Assembly (NCBI RefSeq): GCF_004345675.1
Contig: NZ_SLWU01000002.1
Location: forward strand, 83,258-147,257
Reading direction: 5' to 3'
From: Caldanaerobacter subterraneus
GTDB taxonomy: Bacteria; Bacillota; Thermoanaerobacteria; Thermoanaerobacterales; Thermoanaerobacteraceae
Length of the DNA stretch: 64,000 nucleotides
Position numbers and translations under genes: made by a program. Below the pieces are notes generated by a model. It searched no databases. It had not been told where the DNA came from and was given only the letters and a program-made list of their open reading frames with translations. Within the stretch, counting starts at the first letter, position 1, and each line of letters begins with the position of its first letter. Shown piece by piece: positions 35,990 through 43,083 of the stretch.

Positions 35990-36532
35990 ATGGAACAAAA
36001 AGAGCCTACAGTAAGCACTAGAAAGGTATTTGAAGGGAAGATAATAAACTTAAGAGTTGATGAGGTAAGGCTTCCAAATGGGAAAATAACTACGAGAGAA
36101 ATAGTAGAGCACCCTGGCGGTGTCTCAATAGTAGCAGTCACAAATGATGGGAAAATCCTTTTAGTAAAACAGTACAGAAAACCGGCTGAAGAAGTTTTGC
36201 TAGAGATACCTGCAGGAAAGCTGGAAAAAGGAGAAGACCCTTTGGAGTGTGCCAAAAGAGAGCTTTCAGAAGAGACAGGGTATGAAGCGGGTCACATAGA
36301 GCATTTGATTACTTTTTACACTACTCCTGGCTTTTCCAATGAAAAGATGTACCTTTATTTTGCAAAGGATTTAAAGAAAAGCAAGATACATCCTGATGAA
36401 GATGAGTTTTTAGAAGTGGGCGAATATTTTCCGGAAGAACTGTGGAAGATGATTTTAGAAAATAAGATAAAAGATTCCAAAACGATAATAGGCGTTCTGT
36501 ACTATTTGAAAATGAGGAATGAAAAAATATGA
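35990..36532 (+). CDS. nudF: ADP-ribose pyrophosphatase (Nudix)
   Basis: A 180-residue Nudix hydrolase. The Nudix box runs GKLEKGEDPLECAKRELSEE followed by TGYEA, matching GX5EX7REUXEEXGU. The upstream EHPGGVSIVAVTNDGKILLVKQYRKP is typical of NudF/YqkG, and the gene is near spoIIM and xerD as in Bacillus yqkG. It hydrolyses ADP-ribose. A 161-bp gap before it holds no gene I can support. Confidence 0.92.
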   Translation: MEQKEPTVSTRKVFEGKIINLRVDEVRLPNGKITTREIVEHPGGVSIVAVTNDGKILLVKQYRKPAEEVLLEIPAGKLEKGEDPLECAKRELSEETGYEAGHIEHLITFYTTPGFSNEKMYLYFAKDLKKSKIHPDEDEFLEVGEYFPEELWKMILENKIKDSKTIIGVLYYLKMRNEKI

Positions 36533-37704
36533 TGAAGATTTATGGAGATTTGCACATCCACATAGGTAGAACTGAAAAGGGTATTTCTGTAAAAGTCGCT
36601 GCTTCGAAGGATTTGACTGTTTTAAACATTTTAGAAAGAAGCTTATTAAAGGGGATAAACGTTGTCGGTATAGTAGATTGTGCATCTCCACCTGTAATTC
36701 ACGAGATAAAAAGACATTGCGAAGAAGGAGTGCTATCTTGCATTGAAGGAGGAGGACTTAAGTACAAGGGAAAAGTTACGCTGATTTTAGGAAGTGAAAT
36801 TGAAATTGGGGGAGAAGAAGAAGGCTCTCCCCATTTAATTGGATATTTTAAAAGCATAGAAGACATTTCCTCTTTTTCTGAAAAAATAGGCAAGTACATG
36901 AAAAATATAAGATTGAGTTCCCAAAGAGTAAGCCTAAACAGCGAACAGGCAGTAGAAGTTATAAAAAGCTGTAACGGTATAGTTGTTCCTGCTCACGTTT
37001 TTACTCCTTTTAAAAGCTATTACGGAAGCTGTACTGATAGATTGCACAAGGTCTTTAAAGACCGCTACAAGGAAATTGAGGCAGTAGAATTGGGACTGAG
37101 CGCTGACTCGGATATGGCGGACCAAATTGAAGAGCTATCATTAAAGATTTTTCTTTCTAATTCAGATGCCCATTCTTTAAACAAAATTGGAAGGGAATTT
37201 AATGTCTTTGAGGTAGAAGAAGCAAATTTTGAAGAAATCTTAATGGCTCTAAAGAGAGAAAAGGGAAGAAAAGTTGTAAAAAATTACGGCTTAGACCCTA
37301 AATTGGGGAAGTACCACAGGACTTTCTGCCTTGAATGCGGTTATATAGCGAAAGAAACTCCCCCTGTTAGAAGATGCCCCAGATGTGGAAGTGATAAAGT
37401 ATTGATGGGGGTAAGAGACAGAATAGAAGAAATAAAAGACTATGATACCAGACATCCTGATTTTAGACCCCCCTATATCTATCAGATTCCTTTGGAATTT
37501 ATTCCTAATATAGGAAAAAGAACAGTAGAAAAGCTTGTACATCACTTTGGAAGTGAACTTTACGCTCTTCATGAGGCTTCTTACGAAGATCTAGAGAAGG
37601 TCGTAGGTGAGAAAAACGCTCTCAATATTTTAAAGGCGAGAAATGGAGAACTTACTGTTTCTTCGGGTGGAGGCGGAATATACGGGAAGGTATTGTTAGA
37701 ATAG
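36529..37704 (+). CDS. Endonuclease Q-family PHP protein
   Basis: A 391-residue protein overlapping nudF by four bases. The PHP metal motif GDLHIHIG is at the N-terminus; SNSDAHSLNKIG is a later metal motif. A zinc ribbon (CLECGYIA...CPRCGSDK) lies near residue 265-285, and a helix-hairpin-helix-like end (IPNIGKRTVEKLVHHFGSEL) follows. This is the TIGR00375/EndoQ arrangement. Archaeal EndoQ cuts DNA at deaminated bases; that activity is inferred for this homologue. Confidence 0.85.
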   Translation: MMKIYGDLHIHIGRTEKGISVKVAASKDLTVLNILERSLLKGINVVGIVDCASPPVIHEIKRHCEEGVLSCIEGGGLKYKGKVTLILGSEIEIGGEEEGSPHLIGYFKSIEDISSFSEKIGKYMKNIRLSSQRVSLNSEQAVEVIKSCNGIVVPAHVFTPFKSYYGSCTDRLHKVFKDRYKEIEAVELGLSADSDMADQIEELSLKIFLSNSDAHSLNKIGREFNVFEVEEANFEEILMALKREKGRKVVKNYGLDPKLGKYHRTFCLECGYIAKETPPVRRCPRCGSDKVLMGVRDRIEEIKDYDTRHPDFRPPYIYQIPLEFIPNIGKRTVEKLVHHFGSELYALHEASYEDLEKVVGEKNALNILKARNGELTVSSGGGGIYGKVLLE

Positions 37705-37709
37705 TTGAG

Positions 37710-37738
37710 GAATATTGTCCCCTTTTTATTCATAAATT
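37710..37738 (+). promoter_or_regulatory. Sigma-E-type promoter of spoIIM
   Basis: GAATATT at 37710-37716 matches the sigma-E -35 (KMATATT) perfectly. After 14 bases, CATAAATT at 37731-37738 matches most of the -10 (CATACAAT). Start would be near 37745. spoIIM is a sigma-E gene in Bacillus. Confidence 0.65.
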
Positions 37739-37772
37739 TAAATTAGCAAAGAAAAAATAGGGGGCAATATTC
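37710..37772 (+). promoter_or_regulatory. 22-base imperfect inverted repeat masking the spoIIM ribosome site
   Basis: 37710-37731 pairs with 37751-37772: 19 Watson-Crick pairs, one G-U and two mismatches. The 3' arm holds the spoIIM SD (AGGGGG) and ends at the base before the TTG start. The 5' arm contains a sigma-E -35 box and the -10 begins at its last base, so sigma-E transcripts lack the 5' arm. Confidence 0.75.
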
Positions 37773-38396
37773 TTGAAATTTGTAAAGGCAGGATTTTATT
37801 CCCATATCAGAGGAAATTTTTTTCTATATGTGCTGGTGTTAACTGCTCTGATGATTGGCACTACTACAGGGGCCTTTACAGTAAACAATATAACTGACAT
37901 TCAAAGGGAGCAGATAAGAGAATATATTTCCAAGTTTTATCAAATTGCAAAGACTATAGAACTAAGTCCCGTGCAGATTTTTAAGCAATCTCTTTTAAAC
38001 AATTTTGTGACAGTCTTTTTGCTCTGGATTTTGGGAGCCACCATAATAGGCATTCCTTTTATATTTCTAATCGTTGGCATGAGAGGTTTTACGTTAGGCT
38101 TTTCAATAGGCGTACTGATTAAGGAAATGCAAATGAAGGGAGTACTTCTAACGCTTTTGGGGGTATTGCCTCAGAATATTTTTATACTTTTAGGGATTTT
38201 GTTTACTTCAGTTACTGCAATCAATTTTTCTGTATATCTTTTGAAAAATAAAAAATTTTACTTTGAGGAATTAGCTTCCCAATTTATTTCCTACACTTTT
38301 GCAATTTATGCAGGCTTTCTGTTTATAATGCTGGGATGCCTGATAGAGTCTTACCTTATCCCGTATGTATTACTTCTTCCTATTTTTTCGCTGTAG
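37773..38396 (+). CDS. spoIIM: Stage II sporulation protein M
   Basis: A 207-residue membrane protein from a TTG start, with five or six hydrophobic segments and the family features NFFLYVLVLTALMIGTTTGAFTVNN, NNFVTVFLLWILGATIIG and GMRGFTLGFSIG. SpoIIM joins SpoIID and SpoIIP in the engulfment complex that remodels septal peptidoglycan. Its position upstream of an xerD-like gene matches Bacillus. Confidence 0.95.
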   Translation: MKFVKAGFYSHIRGNFFLYVLVLTALMIGTTTGAFTVNNITDIQREQIREYISKFYQIAKTIELSPVQIFKQSLLNNFVTVFLLWILGATIIGIPFIFLIVGMRGFTLGFSIGVLIKEMQMKGVLLTLLGVLPQNIFILLGILFTSVTAINFSVYLLKNKKFYFEELASQFISYTFAIYAGFLFIMLGCLIESYLIPYVLLLPIFSL

Positions 38397-38474
38397 AAAA
38401 GAAGGAAATTGACGATTTATGTTGAATATTTATAATTAATGAACTTATATAGAAAATTGTAGGGGTAAAAGGGT

Positions 38475-39347
38475 ATGGCTGAAAGCGTGGTTGGGGAGTT
38501 TTTGGAGTTTTTAAAGAAAAATAAAAGGCTATCTAAAAATACATTAGAGTCCTATTCCAGAGATGTAGAACAATTTTTAACTTACCTGAATGAACATGGG
38601 ATAAATTTTTGTTCTGCTAAAAAGTCCACCATTGTAAATTACCTTTATTTTCTAAAACAGCAGGGAAAATCCCAGGCTACCATATCTAGAGCTCTTTCTT
38701 CAATAAAAGCTTTTTATCACTATTTGTTTGCTAAGAAAAAAATTGAGGAAGACCCCTCTTATGGTATAAATGCCCCCAAAGTAGAAAAAAAGGAGCCTGT
38801 TACCTTGACAGTAGAACAAGTAGATATGCTTTTATCTTTTGATTTTGGTAAAGATGAGAAAGGGTTGAGAGATAAAGCGTTGATAGAATTGATGTACGCT
38901 TCCGGCCTTAAAGTCTCTGAAGTGATATCTTTGAAGATAGAGGATGTAAATTTGGCCAGTGGCTACATTGTAGTGCGCTCTGGAAAAGAAAGGGTTATTC
39001 CTATAGGTTCTTACGCAGTTGCTGCACTTCAGGAATATATTGAAAAAGGAAGAAAACCCAGAAAAGGAGAAAAAGCCCTTTTTCTCAATTTGAGAGGGAA
39101 AAGGCTTACAAGGCAGGGATGTTGGAAGATAATAAAAGAATACGCTGACAAAATAAGTCCGGGTTTGCCTTTAACTCCAAACATTTTGAGAAAATCTTTT
39201 GCCCAGCACATGCTTCAAAATGGAGCGGATTTAAAGACTGTCCAAGAGATGCTGGGATATGAAGTAAATTTTGGAAATAATTTACTTTCTCTGGTTTCGC
39301 GGTCAAAAATGAAAGAAGTTTACAATAAATTTCATCCAAGAGCTTGA
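38475..39347 (+). CDS. XerD-like tyrosine recombinase homologue lacking catalytic residues (pseudoenzyme)
   Basis: A 290-residue protein with the SAM-like N-domain and catalytic-domain fold of XerD, ending in the XerD-like KFHPRA. Against XerD, the first Arg is Lys146 (GLKVSEV), the His of HxLR is Asn236 (NILR), the His of LGH is Tyr262, and the nucleophile Tyr position is Leu271. Only Lys171 and Arg239 remain. The frame is intact, so the fold is maintained while cleavage chemistry is lost. Its position (spoIIM-xerD-dacF-spoIIA) is that of true xerD in Bacillus. Confidence 0.85.
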   Translation: MAESVVGEFLEFLKKNKRLSKNTLESYSRDVEQFLTYLNEHGINFCSAKKSTIVNYLYFLKQQGKSQATISRALSSIKAFYHYLFAKKKIEEDPSYGINAPKVEKKEPVTLTVEQVDMLLSFDFGKDEKGLRDKALIELMYASGLKVSEVISLKIEDVNLASGYIVVRSGKERVIPIGSYAVAALQEYIEKGRKPRKGEKALFLNLRGKRLTRQGCWKIIKEYADKISPGLPLTPNILRKSFAQHMLQNGADLKTVQEMLGYEVNFGNNLLSLVSRSKMKEVYNKFHPRA

Positions 39348-39351
39348 AAAG

Positions 39352-39380
39352 GCATAAAATTCACCCTCCGGTACACAATA
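39352..39380 (+). promoter_or_regulatory. Possible forespore (sigma-F/G) promoter of dacF
   Basis: GCATA at 39352-39356, a 17-base spacer, then CACAATA at 39374-39380, one base off CATNHTA. dacF is a forespore gene in Bacillus. A sigma-E reading (GCATAAA, 13 bases, TACACAAT) overlaps it, so the sigma factor is uncertain. Confidence 0.45.
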
Positions 39381-39409
39381 TAAAATAGCAACGAAGGAGG
39401 GTGAATTTT
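39356..39409 (+). promoter_or_regulatory. Perfect 14-bp hairpin masking the dacF ribosome site
   Basis: AAAATTCACCCTCC (39356-39369) is the exact complement of GGAGGGTGAATTTT (39396-39409), which is the dacF SD and leader up to two bases before the ATG. The 26-base loop holds the -10 box. A short T run inside the 3' arm means weak terminator activity is also possible. Confidence 0.75.
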
Positions 39410-39410
39410 T

Positions 39411-40544
39411 ATGTCAAAAAAGTTTTTAGCATTATTGATAAGCACATTTTTGCTGTTTAATACGGCATATGCGGATGTCATGAATTTAAAAGCAAAATCT
39501 GCAATACTTATGGAAGCAGAAACTGGAGAGATTCTATATGAAAAAGATATTCACAAACCTTTGCCTCCTGCTAGTGTGACGAAAGTAATGACTTTGCTCC
39601 TTGCGATTGAGGCGATAGATTCAGGGAAGATCAAAGTCACAGACAAAGTGGTCACCAGCAAACACGCTTTTGACATGGGGGGTACTCAAATATACCTTGA
39701 GGTAGGAGAAGAAATGACTGTAGACGATTTGATGAAAGCTATTGCGATGAACTCAGCAAATGACGCATCTGTAGCTTTGGCTGAATATATAGCCGGTACA
39801 GAGGAAAATTTTGTGGAAATGATGAACAAAAGAGCAAAGGAACTGGGAGCCAAAAATACCACTTTTAAAAACGCTACAGGTCTTCCTGAAGAAGGACATT
39901 TAACCACGGTGTATGATATAGCAATGATTTCCAGAGAACTTGTAAAACATCCGTCAATTTTTAAGTATTTGACTAATAAAATTGACTCCTTGAGGAATGG
40001 GAAATTCAGCCTTATAAACACAAATAAACTGCTTTGGAGGTACAAAGGAGTTGATGGAATAAAAACAGGTTCTACCTCTGAGGCTCTTTACTGCATGGCT
40101 GCAACCGCAAAAAGAGGAGATACCAGGTTGATTGCTGTGGTATTTGGAGCTCCCGATTCGGAGACTAGGTTCAACGAGACGGCTAAATTGCTGGATTACG
40201 GGTTTGCAAATTTCGAAACGGTGAAAGTAGCTTCAAAAGGGGAAGTACTAGGAAAGATAAAGGTTTTAAAAGGGAATAAGGAGATGGTAGAGGGAATTTC
40301 ATTAAAAGATGAATATGTAGTTGTGAAAAAAGGCGAAGGGAAAAATATTAAAAAAGAGGTGGAGCTTAAGAATTTTCTCACTGCTCCTGTAAGTAAAAAT
40401 AATCCGTTAGGAGTGCTCAAAATCCTGCAGGAAGGAAAACTGATAAAGACAGTTGACATATACCCTGCCACTGATGTGAAGAAGGCGAATTTCTTTGAGA
40501 ATTTTAATAAGGTGATAAACTACTGGATTAAGAAAGGGAGTTAA
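39411..40544 (+). CDS. dacF: D-alanyl-D-alanine carboxypeptidase DacF (S11)
   Basis: A 377-residue penicillin-binding protein with signal peptide (KKFLALLISTFLLFNTAYA). Catalytic SxxK is S55-V-T-K58, then SAN in AMNSANDAS, and KTGST near residue 220. A C-terminal beta domain (PBP5_C) and an amphipathic end (INYWIKKG) anchor it. It trims stem peptides of peptidoglycan. Its place just before spoIIA and the forespore-type promoter identify DacF, which regulates cross-linking of spore peptidoglycan. Confidence 0.93.
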   Translation: MSKKFLALLISTFLLFNTAYADVMNLKAKSAILMEAETGEILYEKDIHKPLPPASVTKVMTLLLAIEAIDSGKIKVTDKVVTSKHAFDMGGTQIYLEVGEEMTVDDLMKAIAMNSANDASVALAEYIAGTEENFVEMMNKRAKELGAKNTTFKNATGLPEEGHLTTVYDIAMISRELVKHPSIFKYLTNKIDSLRNGKFSLINTNKLLWRYKGVDGIKTGSTSEALYCMAATAKRGDTRLIAVVFGAPDSETRFNETAKLLDYGFANFETVKVASKGEVLGKIKVLKGNKEMVEGISLKDEYVVVKKGEGKNIKKEVELKNFLTAPVSKNNPLGVLKILQEGKLIKTVDIYPATDVKKANFFENFNKVINYWIKKGS

Positions 40545-40547
40545 GGC

Positions 40548-40580
40548 GGGCGGGTTTTTATCCCGTCCATTTATTTTTTA
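40548..40580 (+). terminator. Rho-independent terminator after dacF
   Basis: GGGCGGG (40548-40554) pairs with CCCGTCC (40562-40568, one G-U), followed by a T-rich stretch to about 40579. It separates dacF from spoIIA. Confidence 0.75.
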
Positions 40581-40598
40581 GAAAATTATTCTAAAAAA

Positions 40599-40625
40599 GG
40601 AGGATTTTTTAAATTTGTATCGAAT
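40599..40625 (+). promoter_or_regulatory. Sigma-H-type promoter of the spoIIA operon
   Basis: GGAGGATTT at 40599-40607, an 11-base spacer, and ATCGAAT at 40619-40625 match the sigma-H consensus at all defined positions, with the same spacing as at spo0A. The spoIIA operon is transcribed by sigma-H in Bacillus. Confidence 0.78.
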
Positions 40626-40648
40626 ATAATAGAGGGAGGTTGATATGA

Positions 40649-40984
40649 ATGGGAGCAAAATTTTCTAAAAAAGACAGCACTTTAGTTGTAAAGATTGAAG
40701 GAGAATTGGACCACCATGAGGCGGAGAGAGTAAAAAGGGCAATTGATGAAGAGTATGAAAAGAAGAGCTGTAAGAATATGATTTTTGAGCTAAAAAACCT
40801 CACTTTCATGGATAGCTCAGGAATTGGCGTCATAATCGGAAGATACAAAAAAGTAAAAAATAATGGTGGGAAAGTGGCAATTGTAAATGCAAATCAACAT
40901 TTAAAAAAAGTAATTGAGGTTTCTGGATTGTTGAGAATAATTAAGTGTTATAATAGCCTTGAGGAAGCCATAAAGGACATGTAA
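40649..40984 (+). CDS. spoIIAA: Anti-sigma-F factor antagonist SpoIIAA
   Basis: A 111-residue STAS-domain protein. [17 protein letters not shown] holds the phosphorylatable serine (DSSG). When unphosphorylated it binds SpoIIAB and frees sigma-F in the forespore. GAGGGAGGT precedes the ATG. The start at 40649 is out of frame with an ATG at 40645. Confidence 0.96.
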   Translation: MGAKFSKKDSTLVVKIEGELDHHEAERVKRAIDEEYEKKSCKNMIFELKNLTFMDSSGIGVIIGRYKKVKNNGGKVAIVNANQHLKKVIEVSGLLRIIKCYNSLEEAIKDM

Positions 40985-40998
40985 GGGGGATAATAAGA

Positions 40999-41430
40999 AT
41001 GGAATACAACAACATGATGGAATTGAAATTTTTAAGCAAGTCACAAAATGAATCTTTTGCTAGGACTGTAGTGGCTGCATTCGCCGCGCAGTTGGACCCG
41101 ACGATTGAAGAGATTGCAGATATAAAGACGGCAGTATCTGAAGCTGTAACCAATTGCATAATTCATGCTTATGAAAATAAAATAGGAATTATTACTATAA
41201 GAGCCTTTATCTTGGACAATAAAATCACCATTGAGGTCATAGATGAAGGAAAGGGAATTGAAGATGTAGAAAAAGCCATGCAGCCTCTTTTTACAACTCG
41301 TCTGGAGGAAGAAAGAGCTGGAATGGGATTTACAGTCATGCAGACCTTTATGGATGAGCTAGAAGTAGAGTCTACTCCAGGCAAAGGAACTTTAGTGAGA
41401 ATGACTAAATACATAGGGCGAAATAGATGA
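40999..41430 (+). CDS. spoIIAB: Anti-sigma-F factor SpoIIAB (serine kinase)
   Basis: A 143-residue GHKL kinase. The N box is [19 protein letters not shown], the G1 box [16 protein letters not shown], and the G2-like [24 protein letters not shown]. It binds sigma-F in the presence of ATP and phosphorylates SpoIIAA. It sits between spoIIAA and sigF. Confidence 0.97.
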   Translation: MEYNNMMELKFLSKSQNESFARTVVAAFAAQLDPTIEEIADIKTAVSEAVTNCIIHAYENKIGIITIRAFILDNKITIEVIDEGKGIEDVEKAMQPLFTTRLEEERAGMGFTVMQTFMDELEVESTPGKGTLVRMTKYIGRNR

Positions 41431-41442
41431 GGTGACCATCCC

Positions 41443-42165
41443 ATGAAGGAGGAGGAAAATCTTGAGCTTATAAAGCTTGCAAAAAATAATGACAAAGCTA
41501 GTCTTGAAAAATTGATTTTGGAAAACAGCGGCCTTATCTGGAGCATTGTAAAAAAATTTGCTAACAGAGGCTATGAATTAGAAGATTTATATCAAATAGG
41601 GTGTATAGGATTTGTAAAGGCTGTGCAGAAGTTTGACGAATCTTACAATGTGAAGTTTTCTACATATGCTGTTCCCATAATAATGGGGGAGATAAAGAGG
41701 TTTTTAAGAGATGATGGATTGATAAAAGTCAGTAGGTCTTTGAAAGAACTTTCTTCTAAAGCCTTTTACATGAAAGAAGTGTTGAGCAATGAGCTGAATA
41801 GAGAGCCTACTATTAACGAAATTGCAGAAAGGCTCAATGTAACCCCGGAAGAAATTGCTATGGCTTTTGAATCGGCTGCCACAGCGGAATCTCTTTATGA
41901 CAGCATAAGCCATGAAGAAGAGGACAGGCAGCTTATTGAAATGGTGGGAGATAAAGAAGATAGTGTAGATTTAGAAGAAAAGCTTACACTTCACATGATC
42001 ATAGACAAGCTAAAACCTAGGGAGAAGCAAGTGATATTTTTGAGGTATTTTAAAGACATGACTCAGACGGAGGTAGCGAACATCCTGGGAATTTCTCAGG
42101 TGCAGGTTTCAAGGATAGAGAAAAAAGTTTTGGAAAAGATAAGGAAAGAATTAGAAAAAGTGTAG
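41443..42165 (+). CDS. sigF: RNA polymerase sigma-F factor
   Basis: A 240-residue sigma-70 family factor. Region 2 includes YELEDLYQIGCIGFVKAVQKFD and FSTYAVPIIMGEIKRFLRDDG; region 3 has SKAFYMKEVLSNELNREPTINEIAERL; region 4 has QTEVANILGISQVQVSRIEKKVL. It is the first forespore-specific sigma factor. Its stop lies within the terminator stem. Confidence 0.97.
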   Translation: MKEEENLELIKLAKNNDKASLEKLILENSGLIWSIVKKFANRGYELEDLYQIGCIGFVKAVQKFDESYNVKFSTYAVPIIMGEIKRFLRDDGLIKVSRSLKELSSKAFYMKEVLSNELNREPTINEIAERLNVTPEEIAMAFESAATAESLYDSISHEEEDRQLIEMVGDKEDSVDLEEKLTLHMIIDKLKPREKQVIFLRYFKDMTQTEVANILGISQVQVSRIEKKVLEKIRKELEKV

Positions 42166-42193
42166 CATTTGGCATGAATGCTACACTTTTTTT
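42156..42193 (+). terminator. Rho-independent terminator of the spoIIA operon
   Basis: AAGTGTAGCATT (42158-42169) region pairs with AATGCTACACTT (42177-42188) around a seven-base loop, followed by a T run to 42193. The 5' arm includes the sigF stop codon. Confidence 0.92.
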
Positions 42194-42223
42194 GAATTAA
42201 TTCAACTTGTTCTTCACATACTA
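42194..42223 (+). promoter_or_regulatory. Forespore (sigma-G/F-type) promoter of the dodecin-spoVA operon
   Basis: GAATT at 42194-42198, an 18-base spacer, then CATACTA at 42217-42223. The -10 matches CATNHTA perfectly and the -35 misses one position. It follows the spoIIA terminator and would start transcripts near 42230. Confidence 0.6.
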
Positions 42224-42243
42224 ATACTGGCTGGTGAAATGAG

Positions 42244-42576
42244 ATGAAAAAAATTTTAATTGCAATCGCTGTGCTACTTATAATTGTAGCTATTTTTTAT
42301 CTGCACAGGTCTGGTAAGAAAATACCAGACAGCGCCAATCTAGTGTATAAAGGAGGAGATAGTATGGCTGTGGTGAAGGTCTTAAACGTAGTTGGAGACT
42401 CCACAGTAAGCTGGGAAGATGCAATTCACAAAGCTGTTGAAGAAGCCGCTAAAAGCGTTCCGAATATTTCAGGAATAGAAGTCGTAAATCAGACGGCAAA
42501 TGTTAAAAATGGAAAGATAGTGGAGTATAAAGCCAACATACAGATAGCTTACAGAGCAGATGGACAACTAGATTAA
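42244..42576 (+). CDS. Dodecin-family flavin-binding protein with in-frame N-terminal membrane anchor (dual start possible)
   Basis: Residues 41-110 (MAVVKVLNVVGDSTVSWEDA...VEYKANIQIAYR) are a complete dodecin, a small flavin-storing protein that forms 12-mers. The preceding 40 codons are open in frame and encode MKKILIAIAVLLIIVAIFYLH, a good signal-anchor helix, plus a short linker. A near-perfect SD (AAAGGAGGAG, 42349-42358) sits five bases before Met41 at 42364, so soluble and anchored forms may both be made. It lies directly after a forespore-type promoter and ahead of spoVAC. A soluble dodecin alone, with a translated leader, is the alternative. Confidence 0.82.
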   Translation: MKKILIAIAVLLIIVAIFYLHRSGKKIPDSANLVYKGGDSMAVVKVLNVVGDSTVSWEDAIHKAVEEAAKSVPNISGIEVVNQTANVKNGKIVEYKANIQIAYRADGQLD

Positions 42577-42580
42577 CTTT

Positions 42581-42607
42581 GAGAGCACCGCTTTTGGTGC
42601 TCTTTTA
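42581..42607 (+). terminator. Weak hairpin terminator/attenuator between dodecin and spoVAC
   Basis: GAGCACC (42583-42589) pairs with GGTGCTC (42596-42602), followed by only TTTTA. It is likely leaky, allowing lower expression of spoVAC-AD-AE than of the dodecin. Confidence 0.6.
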
Positions 42608-42623
42608 TGGAAAGGGGAGAAAA

Positions 42624-43070
42624 ATGGAAAGAGATGTAAAAAAAGAGCAGGAATACAAAAACATAGCTCAAAAGTATGAACCAAAACCCACACTCCTGAA
42701 AAATGTGGTTATGGCTTTTATTGTAGGAGGGCTGATAAGTGATATAGGCCAATTTTTCTTGAATTTTTACCTTTCAAAGGGATTTTCTATGGAAGATGCC
42801 AACACACTGGTGGCAATAACAATGGTGTTTATAGGGGCTTTTTTAACTGGCATAGGAGTATACGATGATATTGGCAAATTTGCGGGAGCTGGCAGCATAG
42901 TTCCAATAACGGGTTTTGCGAACTCCATTGTGTCACCTGCAATGGAATTTAAAAGAGAAGGCTTTGTGTTTGGCGCAGCTGCAAAAATGTTTACTATTGC
43001 AGGCCCTGTTATAGTTTACGGCGTTAGCACTTCAATATTGATAGGAATAATATACTACTTCCTGAAGTAA
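42624..43070 (+). CDS. spoVAC: Stage V sporulation protein AC
   Basis: The ATG at 42624 (148 residues) follows AAGGGGAG; an upstream TTG at 42579 would run through the terminator hairpin and is rejected. The membrane protein has KPTLLKNVVMAFIVGGLISDIGQFF, GVYDDIGKFAGAGSIVPITGFANSI and a C-terminal helix. SpoVAC forms part of the dipicolinate channel of the forespore inner membrane. Confidence 0.95.
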   Translation: MERDVKKEQEYKNIAQKYEPKPTLLKNVVMAFIVGGLISDIGQFFLNFYLSKGFSMEDANTLVAITMVFIGAFLTGIGVYDDIGKFAGAGSIVPITGFANSIVSPAMEFKREGFVFGAAAKMFTIAGPVIVYGVSTSILIGIIYYFLK

Positions 43071-43083
43071 AGGGGGAAAAGGC

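Noticed and set aside
42579..42623. TTG at 42579 as the spoVAC start
   Set aside because: It would translate through a terminator hairpin; the ATG at 42624 has a proper SD and matches family length.
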